This document shows, piece by piece, positions 1 to 13,366 of a stretch of 64,000 bases of DNA. The notes beneath the pieces were generated by a model. That model saw only the letters and a program-made list of their open reading frames with translations. It had not been told where the DNA came from and ran no database searches. Within the stretch, counting starts at the first letter, position 1. Each line of letters starts with the position of its first letter. Source of the stretch: Sphagnum magellanicum. Taxonomy: Eukaryota; Streptophyta; Sphagnopsida; Sphagnales; Sphagnaceae. Where the stretch lies: assembly GCA_021904315.1 (NCBI GenBank), contig CM038917.1, positions 19,700,041 to 19,764,040 on the forward strand. The letters are read 5' to 3'. Both the position numbers and the translations under genes were made by a program.

Positions 1-3000
1 TAAAATAAATTGATCTTTTTATTTTTCCCCTAGCTATGACCAATTTATCATGCAATATCCGTTGTTGATATTAAATTAATGACAGGGCCATTGTGCAGGT
101 TGTTAATATATAGAAAGCACACATTCAGAAAATGCCTGGCACAAGTGGCCGTGGTCTTCGTATGCTGGGGATTGTCAATTGGAGTCCGTACTGCGATAGG
201 CTTTCCGCAATGCCCGGCGCATATTCTTGGACACTTTCTCCACGCTTTGTTGGTTGTGTGTCGTTGCCGTTATTATTGTCAAACACTAGCTTTTACTCAG
301 CATGCCAGCTTTTGGGAAGTTCGTTGATAACTAATTATAGGATTGGGGAGACTAAGTCTACAGAACACAGCACGTGGTCCTTGTGCAAATCTATACGAAT
401 GTGTGTCAGCAAAGAAAAGTGACTGGGTGGATCTCCGAGCTTTCCGTCACATGCGTGATCCTCAACTGTACTTTCCTCCATCATATTCAACGATTCTACA
501 GATTCCGCGAAAGTTTCCTGTGTGCCGCAGGAATCTTCCAACATACCCGCCTTAGAACCGTCGTCTGGCATGCATCACCGCTCAACACCAGTGTCTCTGC
601 TGACTTCAATTTGAGCTTTGGTTGACCTTTCTTCTCAAACCCTGTTCAAAACCCTATCAAATTCTTACATAGTCATGCATGCACATTTGCTTCTAGCCCT
701 ACAACCCCCACTTAGACCTAATAACCAGTGAGATTTCACAATGGAATATTATGCTGGCAAGTTCGTAATTTGGGTTGTAATTCTGACTGTATGTGATGGA
801 ACTTGGACAATGTGTTGAGTAGATTTCGCTGGTTTCATCTCAATTAGCACATTGACCTTTAACATTTGGGGAACTTGCAGTCTTGTAAATGCTGTGTTGG
901 TGGGTTCATGTGTGTTGGTTGTTGAAGATTACTGTAGCAAAATTAATTGGAGGACCGTATGATCCAAAACCAATCATAATGTAATTTTCAGGTCTTAGCT
1001 AGCTGAGTCTGTCACAGCTTCCGTCGATCATATTGCCTGTAATTCATATCCTCCACCACAATCGCCTGCTCTCAGAAAACAATCAGGCTTCCTTGGAGCA
1101 AACAGTTGCACTTCAGGAAAGACGATGCCAATTTATTTTTCTTCCACACAGAACAATTGTGAGTGAATTGATTTGTTTGGGCTGCCAAGGTTGTAAAGGC
1201 ATGGCAGGTTACTGCATTTATTGACTGAGTCTACCTCAGGGAGCCAATCAAAAGGCTGCACTGGATCTGAAAAGGTCGAGGCCTTCTCCTATCGCACTCA
1301 TCCATCTCACCAGCATTAGGCACTTGGGGTCATTCCATTGCCCGTGTATTGAAACTATGACATTTTCTCCAATTTAGATGGTTTGCTTTGTGTAAGACTC
1401 CTAGTATTGTTGTTCAAAAATTGATTTGACATGTGTGGTGGTGCTTGCTTGTAGTTGTCCATTACCTTGTTAAATTCTCCTTGAAATTGGCTGTAAAACT
1501 TGCCTATAACCTGAGTAGTAAACATTGACCTAATGTCACACATCAAATTCCCTAAACTCTGAAACAAGAACTCGTGACAACAAAAAGTTACAGTGCAAGT
1601 TGGTTTGAGATAAACAAAGAGTAGAATCTTAAAATCACTTGTTACAATTGTTGGTAAATCTATTCAATACTTGTCTCCACCCCACTTTACATCATTGATT
1701 CAACAATGTGCCAAAACAAACCTAAAAATGTAAGGGAATGTGTGACATTTCATAAATTCAAGTGTCAAGAACTATTTGTAGCCAAAAAAAGAAGAGGAAA
1801 AAATGGAATTGCAATGTTGTCCTTCAATTATTGATGAGAAGAAAAAAGAAAAACAATGTGTTTTGTAAGCTAGAAAGCTTAGTTTTCTTGTTGTTTTTTC
1901 ATTACTCCTTTTCCTTTACACTTCGAAGATGATTTCTAGAGCTTGAGGTAGCACCAACATTCTTTTTTCGTTTGAATTTTCGCCAAAAGGCTCAAAAAAT
2001 TCAAGGCCTGCAAATCATATAAAAGGAAAAAAAGTTTTAAAAATTAGGGCATCACCAAAAGTGGTTGAACTGTGGATGGGTGATCACAACCACCCCTCCA
2101 TCATTACCCAACAAGGAGCCAATTCCACCATAGATGTAACCTTAAACCCTTGCCAAACCCATCCCTCTCATTACTCACAGTTGCCTCCTTCTTTCACAAC
2201 CTCTTCTCTTCACTGCTTGAATTTACAAGTTTTTTTGAATGTTCACCAGGTCTCCTTAGTGGTTCATTGTAACATTCACCAACAAAGGATTTGCTTAATT
2301 TTGTGATCAATAACTTAGTAATGTAAAGCCATGGATTAATGTCGTTGGAACTTGGTGGGTTGAAAATCATGAATACAAGGCCAAGGTGCCGAGATTTCTT
2401 ATAACATTTGGAGCTTGTTGTTGGAACTTAGAACTCCAAAGTCTAATGGTGTCACTATTCACAGGCTTTGCCCTTTAGTTGGACCTTAGAAGCTTCCATG
2501 AGTCCATGGATTTGCAAACAAATTCAAGATGTACGATGGAATTGAGAGAAAACAACATTGGTCAAGAGTTTGAATCTAGGAGTTACAACTTGCGCAATAG
2601 TTGAATTATTGATTCCTAGACCTTAGTGGTTTGTTTTTGTTCATTGTTGAAGTGCATATTGTGATCAGAAACCTTAAAGCTTAAACCCTATAAATAAAAT
2701 TTTTCATTCCTTTTTTTTTTAAAATTCTTGCATTTTGTTGAAGTGTGCATTGTGAATAATGAGTCTATGAAAATTAACACATGTTTGTATTTGACCATTT
2801 TTTTCACATTCTGTTCAATTTGAAACCTGTGTGATAGTCAAGAAATTGTCATTGAAACTTGTGCTTGAACCTTCAATGTGGTGATCATGTTCATTTTTGT
2901 CATGTTCGTCTACGTTGTCCATCTATGTAGTATGTCTACATAATTCATAGTGTGCTTTTGTGTTATTCTATTACACAAAAGAATTAGTTAGAAGTTTGCT

Positions 3001-5740
3001 CAACTTAGGCGTTGGTATGTTGTGCTTAGGATTTAGATCAGAAGTTGTGTTTTTTTGTTGCTCTATTGTGTTTTCGTGTTGGTCTGTTGCTTGCATATGC
3101 ATTGTGCATGTTGTTAATGTCCATATTCTTTGCTTGGGTTGGATCAACAATGTGCACATTACAAAGTGCATTGTTGGTGTTCATCTACTTTGTTTCTTGC
3201 TTGACATTCTAGCTTGGGCTTTCATGTCTAATCTACCAATGAAGTTGCAACCCCTAAGAATTTCAAGTATAAATATTTATTTGGTCATAGAATCTTGAAA
3301 AGGGATAGTGCTTCTAATAGCCATACTCATGATCATGTTCTTCTTCATGTTCCTTTTGTTGTGGAACACTAGTGTGAGGTTATGGACCTAGTTCTGGCAC
3401 AAAGAGACATTGCACTAACCAAGAAAATAAATAAGGCCTATGAAATGAACATGCATTTTTAAAATACTTGGGTAGTCAAGCTTCCTTGGGGGAATGAAAG
3501 CACACTATAGGGGGGCCACTTTGGGCACTTTCATGATATGTATATAAATATATTTTTGCAAAACATGTTGCATTTAATTTTGGGTTTCACTTTTGGTGTT
3601 TGGGCTTGATATTTTTATTCTCACAAAATTAATGAATCTAATATTATTTTAAAAAAAGAAATAAAATTTAAAGGGTTAAATTCAGGGAATAATGAATATA
3701 TTTTTGGTATATGTAGTATAATATAACTTTTTTTTTTGGATTACACTAGGTTTGGGTTTGAATCAATTAACCAAAAGTTGTTCGAAATGAAATTTAAAAA
3801 AATGACCCACCTCACATATCTTGTCATCTTCCATTTGAAAATGATAGTTTGTCAAAATCTTAATTTACCACATACATATGGTCATTGCCTCCAAAAAAAT
3901 CCATTTGTAATATGATAATGATCAAACTCTTCACATGATTCACAAACTTATTCCAATCATATAAAATGACAATTTTAATATATATTCAAAATTTTACAAA
4001 GATTAAAAATCATTTCAATCATTTTTTAATATATTTTCATTTTAAAATTATAGTGTAGGCATATTGATTCGTCTATCTATCATCCCATTTTCACAATGTT
4101 GCCTTTGGCTTTCATATATAAATAGATTTTCAATTTATAAATAAATAGGTTATAGACAACAAAGTTTTTTATAAGGCAACTGTTAAGACAAAAAAAGTTG
4201 AAGTAATGTAAAAACACCTCACACACCAATTGCACTCTAAATATTCAGGCATTGGGGGAAAGTTTTGAATGTGCCTAGGAAATGGTAGGGAATGTTGCTA
4301 TGAGTGTCTCCTTGTTAATGAGATTTCCACCCACCAAAATTTGAAGTTGATGCTTTAAGCTTTTAGGTTATTGGGCATGCTCTAGCATTCTATAGGCATT
4401 GGTGTCCTACCTAAGGATTGCATAGGTTTTGACTTTTTACTAATGTTTTGAAAGAAATAGATAAATAGAGGATCCAACTTTTGTAAATTGTTGGAAGTAA
4501 TCTAGTGGTACATATTAGTTATTTCTTTTAAGATGTGGGTTCAAACGAGTGCTATGTGTGTAACTGGTTTAGGATTTACTTTTTGTGTAAGTGTTTAATA
4601 TTCATTTATGTTTGTATAAGTTTAAAATCATGTAACTCTATTTTATGTTATGCAAAATAGTGTAAGTGTAAAACAAATATATTTATATGGTTTTACACAC
4701 TTGCATAAATCAATGTAACTATAAAACATGGTAAAAGATGTGATTTCTAATTGGGGAGGGTGCTTTCATTATTTTTTGGTGATAGTTCAATGAATGGTCC
4801 ATTGCAAAAACAACAACAAAAAATTGCTACAAAATTTGGCTTACTAAGGGTATTCATGCAAATGAAAACATAATAATAAAACAAGATAATAGTTAAAATA
4901 GGATTGGTTTTGGTTCAAACACTTGAATTTGTTATACATTTGAAATGGTTTTAACATAATGCCCACTTTTTGGGTGTTGGGTGGGTGACAATTTATTTTG
5001 CACCTAAGTTAACCCTTGGAAGGTTGTTTGCACCAAAGTTTTAGTAGGGCCTTGGAACTTTTTAGGCCACCTTTTGTTAGAAGGGGTAATGCTTGAATGA
5101 TGCACTCATGATAACTTTGCAATAAAACTCGACAAAAAAATTGAAGGTAGAAACATGGTCCAAACATTATAAATCATTTCTATAACAATGACAAAACTAA
5201 CTCCTTGTAAAGGTTGAAAGGCATATATATTTTGAAAATTTTATCTTTTTTGAAAATAGTCGCTAGTGGTTTGAGAATTTTCTTAAAAATGTTGCACCTT
5301 CATTTTGAAATATTGCAAAGTCAAGCCCAATAATAAAAAAGAAATTCATAAAAACTTAAAATTCAACACCATAATAACAAACTACCCCCATGATTAGACT
5401 ATATTCTTGAGATTTTATGGAATAAAAGTGCATTAGTATTTGAGTTGATAAATACATTGTAATTTTTTTAAACTTAAAAATATAGCCAAAAAAAAAGAAT
5501 GGATAAAAAAAAAAAGAAAACAAAACAATCACAAAAGTTATATAATATATTCACTTACATGCCCTAAAACATTTACACAAGGCCATATAAGTGTGTTTAA
5601 CAAATATTTACATTGACTTTGTGTAATTGTTAAATAAATATATATATATATGACAATAATATAATTGTAAGTGTAAAAAGTTGAGACATGTAAATTTAAA
5701 TGATTTACATTTCCAAGAGATTTACGCTGTATATAGATGG
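1..5740. other. AT-rich intergenic region
   Basis: Mostly A/T-rich DNA with short homopolymer runs and no long open frame. The first 650 bases are less AT-rich and contain several overlapping short frames on both strands; one minus-strand frame is listed separately as a weak candidate. From about 3,500 to 5,740 the sequence is low-complexity and AT-rich. A tRNA-promoter-like pair of motifs near 4,490-4,560 is discussed as a finding. I see no gene that I can support here. Confidence 0.6.
335..571 (-). CDS. Possible exon of an unidentified gene (weak)
   Basis: A 78-codon minus-strand frame starting with ATG, rich in Asp, Glu and Ser in its first 50 residues. The composition is more protein-like than that of the other frames nearby, and the local GC content is higher than in the surrounding DNA. 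I recognise no domain. There is no second exon with clear splice signals, and the window edge prevents following it to the left. It may be a chance frame or a relic of a gene fragment. Confidence 0.15.
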   Translation of the reverse strand: MPDDGSKAGMLEDSCGTQETFAESVESLNMMEESTVEDHACDGKLGDPPSHFSLLTHIRIDLHKDHVLCSVDLVSPIL

Positions 5741-5965
5741 TTATTGAAATTTACTTGCACAACGTCGGTTCAAACCCTAGAGGAAAAATAGAACTGACAT
5801 GAGCAATCTTTAAGGAAGACCAATGTCGAGCATGGATGGACAAATTACACACTTGACCGTGGAAAACACAAATGGAGCAAGCGTCCATATATAGCTTCCA
5901 AACAAAGCCCATTGGGAGGTATTTGGTGTCTCCCCAATATTGTGCAATGTTACGAATCACGCAAG

Positions 5966-6031
5966 CCTCCATAAATAGACTCCCGACAGAGCCTGTTGCC
6001 TCCATAAATAGATTCCCGACAGGGCCCGTTA
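5966..6031. repeat. 33-bp direct repeat, two copies
   Basis: A unit beginning CCTCCATAAATAGA and continuing through CCCGACAG occurs twice back to back, at 5966 and 5999, with a few substitutions. It lies in a slightly GC-richer patch just before the 223-bp tandem repeat. No coding role is visible. Confidence 0.8.
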
Positions 6032-6177
6032 TAGGTTAATTTAGTGTCTCCCTGCATGAGCAAAACACAACTGTAGCCATGCTTCCCTGCACAAGGTAAT
6101 CTTCAACTCAAGAAGTTGATCAACGTGGTACATGTAAAAGCACTTAAAAAAGATTTTGTATTATATTTGAAATAGAA

Positions 6178-6775
6178 GACAAAAGCTACCACCATTAAAG
6201 TGCGGAGCTTAAAAAGGCTCAGACCTTCTATTTAGAGCAGACTGTGGGATAGGGCCTCCCTTTATTCAAAAGAATCACATTTTTAGGTAGGATTGGGGAC
6301 GGCGACCCTGGGAAACCCTTCTCCACCAGAAGGAAATAATACCCAGAAGAAAAGAATGACCCCACAACTTCCAAGAAGTTGCCCCCAACACCAAAAAGAG
6401 GACAAAAGCTACCACCATTAAAGTGCGGAGCTTAAAAAGGCTCAGACCTTCTATTTAGAGCATGATTGTGGGATGGGGCCCCCCTTTATTCAAAAGAATC
6501 ACATTTTCAGGTAGGATTGGGGACGGTGACCCTGGGAAACTCTTCTCCACCAGAAGGAAATAGTACCCAGAAGAAAAGAATGACCCCACAACTTCCAAGA
6601 GGTTGCCCCCAACACCAAAAAGAGGACAAAAGCTACCACCATTCAAGTGCGGAGCTTAAAAAAAGAAATGGCAGCCCAGCTTCTTAACCTGGGTAGAGCC
6701 CTTGGATTAGGGCAGACTTCCTGGACAAAAGCTACCACCATTAAAGTGCGGAGCTTAAAAAAAGGGCTGGAGGAC
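6178..6775. repeat. 223-bp tandem repeat, two full and two partial copies
   Basis: The string ACAAAAGCTACCACCATT recurs near 6178, 6401, 6625 and 6724. The first two units are full length (223 and 224 bp) and nearly identical, including the segment that reads CCCTGGGAAAC and the stretch CCACAACTTCCAAGA. The third copy diverges after about 35 bp and is followed by a fourth partial copy ending near 6775. Short frames run through the repeat, but they are not conserved as protein and I treat them as by-products of the repeat. Confidence 0.9.
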
Positions 6776-6789
6776 AGTACTGGAGGGCC

Positions 6790-9700
6790 GTTTTTTGTTC
6801 ATTAACCATTCCTTGAGGTGATTCCTAGTGGTACTACGCAAGGATTTTTTGCCCACTTATCAAAGTTGTCATAAAACGATGTTAAACATTGTTTTTGCAT
6901 TGGTCATCACATTGATGTCCATCCAAACACATTGGTTTTTTGGTTCAATCCCAACACAAAAACCAATGTTGACACAATAAACAATTTGCTGGAAATTTTT
7001 ATTATAATTTTTTACCCATCATTAATGAGCAAATATCTAATGACTTTCAAACTAACACACATTGAAATATGGGCCCACAATTTTCAAAATAACCATGAAT
7101 TTCCATGTGGATATTAAATATGCCACCATAATTTTAATTTTATAAATAAAATTACATGCATTGTCCAAATTGCAACTAAATTTCAATTGTAATTTGAACA
7201 GTAAAAAATAAGTCCTTGAAACTAGGTTAAATAACCCTTGTCCAACTTGTGACCGAATTTCAATTGCAAATTGGATAGGTTTGATCCCATGCAACAAGGT
7301 TGCAAACCATGGGTGACTTACAATTGAACTTGTCCAACATATAAGCAGACCTGTCCACTTTCAATCATAAAATGCCAACATGTGCATGAATTGACTTTTG
7401 GTAGGGCACATTTCGAATAACATGCATAAGCACAATGGGCTCAACCAAGGCCTATAGTTTTTGGATGGATGATGAAACAAACTTGAGGAAGATCTAATTT
7501 AAAAGACCTTTTTAAAACTTTAGAAGAGACATTATAAAAAAAAGAAGGAGTAGAAGATGATGTTAGATTTGGAGACACTAGAAGAAAGAGGCCAAAATGT
7601 AATTGCTTGATTTGAGGAAACATAATGTTAAATAAAGAAATGACACCACTAACTAATAAATACCTTTTTTCTCCCTTTCAATACTATTAAATTATGTTGT
7701 CTAATTGTTTTCCCTTTATATATATAGGTTCCATAACATTTTTTTTATGTATAACATAGATATGTAACTTAAGGTCTCTACAACTATGGGTTGGATTATG
7801 TTAAAAATTCCGTATGAAACTCAACTTAAAGTTTTAAATATTTTATGTGGGAACAATCATTTTAAGCATGCTAATTTGTCTAAAGAATCCTTTCAAACAA
7901 CAATGATGGAAGTAATGAACTTTAAAATATAAAAGTACTAATAACATTAAATAAAATTCTATTTTACAAATGAAATTTGCTCTAAAAACATTTGTGTGGA
8001 ATTTTGAATTAGATCTAGATTTATTATATTTAAATTTTAAAATGAGTCCCAAATGGACTTCAAAACAAATTGCAACAATATTCATTATAAACATGCATCT
8101 TTAAATGTGGATGTAAATTACAAATCAAACATCATCTTAAATATTTGCAATCAAAATGTAACAAAACAAAATCCTATTAAAAAAAAGAATATAGACTCCA
8201 TATGAATGAATGTCAAAAACAATGATCTTGTGAAAGATGAATGTATTAATCTTTGAATGAGACAATCATTGAACAATGCTTCATTAAAAAAATGTTAAAT
8301 ATAATCAATTTTAGGGAAGCTAAAAAAATAGATTTTGAAGAAACAATTTTTAAATGAAATTAAAAATACTCCAAAACATGTATATAATTGTTAAAGATTA
8401 TGAAATTCTATTTTGAAAGTTGTGAAACATCAATATCATTTTTTAATTTTCAATAATTATGTATTTAAATGTTTAATAACACCTCAAGAACATTTCATCT
8501 TGCATTCACCTAAATTTTCAATCAAAAAGGATATGACTAGTAAACAAAGATATTACAAGCAAATTACTAGAAAACATTTTAAATGTTGAACAAGTTATTA
8601 ATGATGAAAAAACATTTGTAAAGATTGTTCCACAAGAAGGTTTTTGAGCCATAGGATTATTTCATGACAATTTCCAATGTTAGTTCTTAGCCATGGAAAA
8701 AATGTCATTTTCAACAAATGTTTCATACAAGTTTCTAAACATCTTACTACACATGACCATGGATTATTATGGATAGAAAATGCTTCATGTCTTGGTGTTT
8801 GTTCAAATGAATTTAATTTGTTGAAATATGTTTAATAATTGATCAAACAATCTTAAAGAATGACATTCAAAATGTAAAAACATGTAAAAACATGTCAACA
8901 TATCTAGCAATTTCATTATCCTTTAAACCTTTGATGAAATGCACAAAAATATTATCTCAAAGTTTTTTTTAAAAAATTATATTTCAAATTTTCATAGAAT
9001 AACTATTAATTTTTTTTAAAAATGTCAATATGGATTATGTGAAGAAATGTATTTTGATATGTTCATGAGAGATTTATTAATAGATGAACATAATTACATT
9101 CTTGCATTACAATGTATATTACAAAGACCTAGACATTATTTTTAAAATGTAAACCAAATGAAATACAAATAAATATATTTTGCGTACACATGAAAAATTT
9201 ACAATAAGAAAATAAATATGTATAATATTATTTTAAATCCATGTGTTGTACATCTTACTCCATTTTATTTTTAAAAAATGAGTAAAGTTGTAATTCAAAA
9301 ATTGTAATCATTATTAAAGAAATATAAACATGGACAACCAAAAACATATGATGTAAAAAATAAAGCAATGTTCTTTTAATAAACAACAAATGTTTATTCA
9401 ATAAGCAACACATATAACATTGTTTAGGTCCCATTTTTATCTTGCAACAAGATCATTTCAATTCAAAAACACATGTGAAAAAATGATATAATGCTTCTAA
9501 TGCTATCATAAAAAAATACATAATTTAATATCAACTTCAATTGATAATGTAATAAGTTCAATTTTAGTTGATAACAATTGCAAATCAATAATTGATAGAT
9601 ACAAAGATTGACATTATTGACAGTGATTAGTAAAAACATTAATTAATTATGACACAAGAACATGTAAAAATGAAAAAATGAAAAAATCATTCATTGGGTT

Positions 9701-10060
9701 TTGTTCAATATACACAAAGACCCACATAATAATTATAGATAACTATATTATTATTTAAATATTTTTAATTTAAAAATGAAGCTTCATGGAAAGACACTTA
9801 CATGATTACAAAAATACCATATTGAGATTTTTGGGAAAGAATTTTATAACAAATTAAATATAATTAATAAATATATTGATGAATGACACAATTTGCAATC
9901 ACAAGTTAAATTTCTAGAGGATGAAGTACATGTGTATGTCCATTTGTCAAAATTTTCACAATTTTCATTTATGGAAAAATGACTTTATTTATTTTGCATC
10001 ACATGCCTATGGAAGAAAACTAATTTGTGCAAATTTTTTGATGTCAAACATTTAAAATAT
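6790..10060. other. AT-rich intergenic region
   Basis: Very AT-rich DNA, with no frame longer than about 85 codons and no recognisable domain, RNA gene or transposon end. Short simple repeats such as GTAAAAACAT occur around 8,880. Confidence 0.6.
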
Positions 10061-10270
10061 TCTATTTTAACAGTGGAGTTTACTTATGACATTTGGATAA
10101 AAAAAAGGTGGGAGAGGTTGGCCATACCTGAATATTTTAACAGTGGAGTTTACTTATGACATTTGGATAAAAAAAAGGTGGGAGAGGTTGGCCATACCTG
10201 AATATTTTAACAGTGGAGTTTACTTATGACATTTGGATAAAAAAAGGGTGGGAGAGGTTGGCCATACCTC
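10061..10270. repeat. 70-bp tandem repeat, three copies
   Basis: The motif CAGTGGAGTTTACTTATGAC starts at 10071, 10141 and 10211, giving an exact 70-bp period. The copies are almost identical, differing by one base in the A-run. A diverged fourth relative, containing GGGTTGACCATACC, follows between about 10,290 and 10,345. The near-identity implies recent duplication. The array sits about 440 bp beyond the 3' end of the LINE frame. Confidence 0.95.
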
Positions 10271-10711
10271 ATTTGTGGAAATATCTCCTTTTAAAATAAT
10301 GGGATGAAAATGGGTGAAAGAGAAGGGTTGACCATACCACATTTGTGGACATATTTCCCATTAACAAAAAATTCATTTTTCACCCTTTTTTTCTTCAAAG
10401 GTAGCCATTAAAGTTATCCACTACCTCCCAAAAAGAATAAAAATTCCCATTGATATCCGATGGGTCTTACAAAAAGGAAAAAAGGTGGGGAAACAATTGG
10501 AGGAGGTTTTTATGCTTGATAAAGCCCCTACACTACTAAAATGTGGACATTTATGTGTTTGTTAGTTAGTGTGCTCCATGTGCACAACTCACCCAAACAA
10601 ATTATTTTCATTGATGATAGGCAACCCATGTGTTTTGGCTTTTTAGGCACTATTTATTATTTACAATTTTAGGTCCATTTGGGACCAGAGAGTCCATTAG
10701 ATGAAGGTAGA

Positions 10712-12079
10712 TCATGGAAGACAAATTGTCCTCTGGTATTGGTAGCATGCCACAAATTTAGCCAAGGTGACTATGTTTGTAATCTACATGAATTTAGCAA
10801 GAGTGCTCATGTGGGTGAGGGGCAAGGTTGAACAAAAGCATTCCCTAACTTTTTGTGTATTTGGATAGATAAGGAACAAGTGCTCTTCATCCTCTACCTT
10901 CCCCAAGTCACAGCCTCAATAAAGCCTTTCTACGTATGGCACACCTTTCCACGCACCTAGCATTACCTCAAGCTGCGTGTTGCCACACCGAAACTGGGCC
11001 AAAGTTTTCCACAATTGAACATAGTTGATGTCACACAAGTAGTTTTCACTCTTGTACGACATACCTTTGAAGCGCAAGTATCTTGTCTGCACGCTGGTCC
11101 CAATTTCGCGGTTGGTAAAAAGCTTTTCAATGAAAGCCAATCGCATATTATCCTTCACCCTTTTTACACTCAACATTGTGTGGGGAAAACCTGGAAAGGG
11201 TGGGGCCCTAGCCTTTTGGGTGATTGGGCTTCCTTTCGTAGATCTGCCACCAACCGGCTGCACTAACTGTAACGTGGCCAACTTAGCCATCTGAGCTCCC
11301 ACTTGTATGTTGTGAGTGTTGCAACAAAGTATTTCGCTCTCTGCCCAACCTCTTACCTTTGCTAAACAGGTCGGATGTATGTGCATTGTCCCAAGAACTA
11401 TTCCCAGCGGCAATTGAGTAATCCATGCTTGGAGCGCACAGGTCATTGTAAGCTGAGGCGTTGTCGGCAGTAGTGATTGTGCTGGAGGCAGAAAACGTGC
11501 CACCTTTTGGGGTTGATTTTGGAATAGCCATTTTTTCACAGATCCAGCCCAACATTTCTTTCCCGTAACAAGCATAGCGAATTGGGCTTCCCATGTTTTT
11601 CCCAAGATGTGGTCTTTAGTGATTGTATTCACATTGTTATAGTACAACAGCATTTGTCCCCATGCAAAGTGTTCAAAGGGGAATTTGCCAAATTCTCCCA
11701 ACACAATGGACGTGTTAATTATTTTTCGCTCCTTGAGTAAGGACTTGAGGAACCCTCGATACACTACTTCAATAGCCTCTATTTTCTTGGAGTCCATCCA
11801 AACCTCACAGGCATAGCTTGCTGCGGAACGCACCAACGTGTTGAAGAGGTCACAACGTAGCTTAACATCCATAATACGTAGCTCCGCACAACAATGGTTC
11901 AGTGCGAATAGTGAATGCCTATTGGTAGCTGTTAAATGTTCCACTGCACTATCCAGGTTCGGGGTGGTTTCAAGCAGGATCCCCAAGTATTTGAAAGTTT
12001 GCACACGTTCAATAACGTCACCTCCAAACAAAAATTCTTGGCATGGGTCAGTAGAATTGAACACCATGACTTTTGTTTT
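10712..12079 (-). pseudogene. LINE post-RT C-terminal region
   Basis: This long open stretch begins KKTKVMVFNSTDP, followed by the post-RT block VQTFKYLGILLE typical of plant and animal LINEs. After about 390 codons comes a TGA at 10918, in the context ERLY*GCDLGEVEDEEHLF, that looks like a changed CGA arginine codon. The frame continues with the Cys-His-like segment around VEDEEHLFLI, a TAG at 10786, and the probable genuine stop at 10712. No RNase H domain is obvious. Confidence 0.8.
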
Positions 12080-13363
12080 TTTCACGTTTATTATAAGTCC
12101 ACATTTAACACAGAACTGCTAGAATGCATCTAACTATTGATGCAGTCCCACCTCTAACTCCAACGTTAGAGCAAGGTTATTTACAAAAAACAATAACCAT
12201 ACGTGCACATCTATTAAGGCCAATGCATCACATTTTCCGCTGTTTAAGCGCCCTTCTAGGGCATCCAAATATAGCCCAAATAATAGGGGGTTGAGAGGAC
12301 AACCTTGATTCACACCTTGTTGGCATTTGAAGTTGGAGGTGACACCTTCGCTTGGGTGGTTGATGCGTACAATATCCTTGGCATACATCGCCTGCAGGCA
12401 TCGTAAGAAGCATCCTTCCACCCCAAGGCCAATTAACACCTACCACAACATTTCATGCAACACAGTATCGAACGCCTTTTTGAAGTCCACAAAGTAGTAA
12501 TAGAGTGGTTTCTTTTTTGCCTTGCTTTGTTCTATTAGAGTTTGCAATATGAAGAGTTGGTCAGTAGTGAAGTAATCTTTGCGAAACCCAACTTGACCCT
12601 TGGCACGCAGCCCATGTTGTTCAGTCCACTCGTTGAACCTTTTGTCAAGGATCATAGCGAACAACTTTGCTAGGATAGGTCCAACCGTTATCCCCTTGTA
12701 GTTGTCAAATTTGGAGGCATCGCCCCCTTTAAAGAGCGTGTGGACCACCCCAGTGGAAAGGGCTTTTGGAAAACCCTCCACCAGAAAGTAGTTGACTGTT
12801 GTCAATAGTGGAATGTGTAGCAACTCTCCCGCATACAAAATGAACTCAGCTTTCATACCATCCAAATCGGCAGCCTTGTTCTTTTGTAGCTTTTTTAGCA
12901 CTTGAAGCAACTCAGCAAGTGTCATTTTTGTGTTTAGGGTGTGGCTAAATGGAGGTTCGATCACCTGAGCTGACTGATCAGTTTGTAGCCATATGGGTGG
13001 TGGAGACTGGCTAACTAGCCCACAAAAACCTTCCAAAAGCGTAGCTGCACTGATCTTGTCCACAACGGGTGCCCTTGGTCGGTACATTTTCCAGAACGAA
13101 AGCGCATCCACCTTAGCAAATGCACACATATGTTGAGCTTTTACAATTTCCCAAAAAAATCTTTTCATTTTTAATAAATTTTTGAGTTTATTTTTTTGAT
13201 GTTTAACGGTGTGTGAGTTGGGGTTGGCTTTTAGCCAGAGCCTCAGCTCATGTTTCGTTGTACGGCATTCAATGTCAAACCATGGTTTATGATAGTGTCT
13301 TTTTCTGCAGTTCCCTTTTGAAGATTTGATGTCAAAAGTAGACTTTGTTGTAGCACCCACGCA
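12080..13363 (-). pseudogene. LINE reverse transcriptase domain, catalytic Asp pair lost
   Basis: Reverse-transcriptase landmarks are clear: KNKAADLDGMKAEF, VVHTLFKGGD, NYKGITVGPILAKLFA, GFRKDYFTTDQL, the first catalytic block YFVDFKKAFDTV, and QGVNQGCPLNPLLF. The second catalytic block, normally F/Y-A-D-D, here reads FVNN (codons GTA AAT AAC at 12184-12176). Both aspartates are lost by G-to-A changes, and the alanine is lost by C-to-T. Stops lie at 12442, 12136 and 12121. The enzyme would be inactive even with stop read-through. Confidence 0.9.
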
Positions 13364-13366
13364 CTA

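Noticed and set aside
5764..5776. GGTTCAAACCCTAG resembling a tRNA T-arm
   Set aside because: No matching acceptor stem, D-arm or anticodon arm could be built around it.
6466..6687. Frames across the 223-bp repeat
   Set aside because: The frames follow the repeat and are not kept between units.
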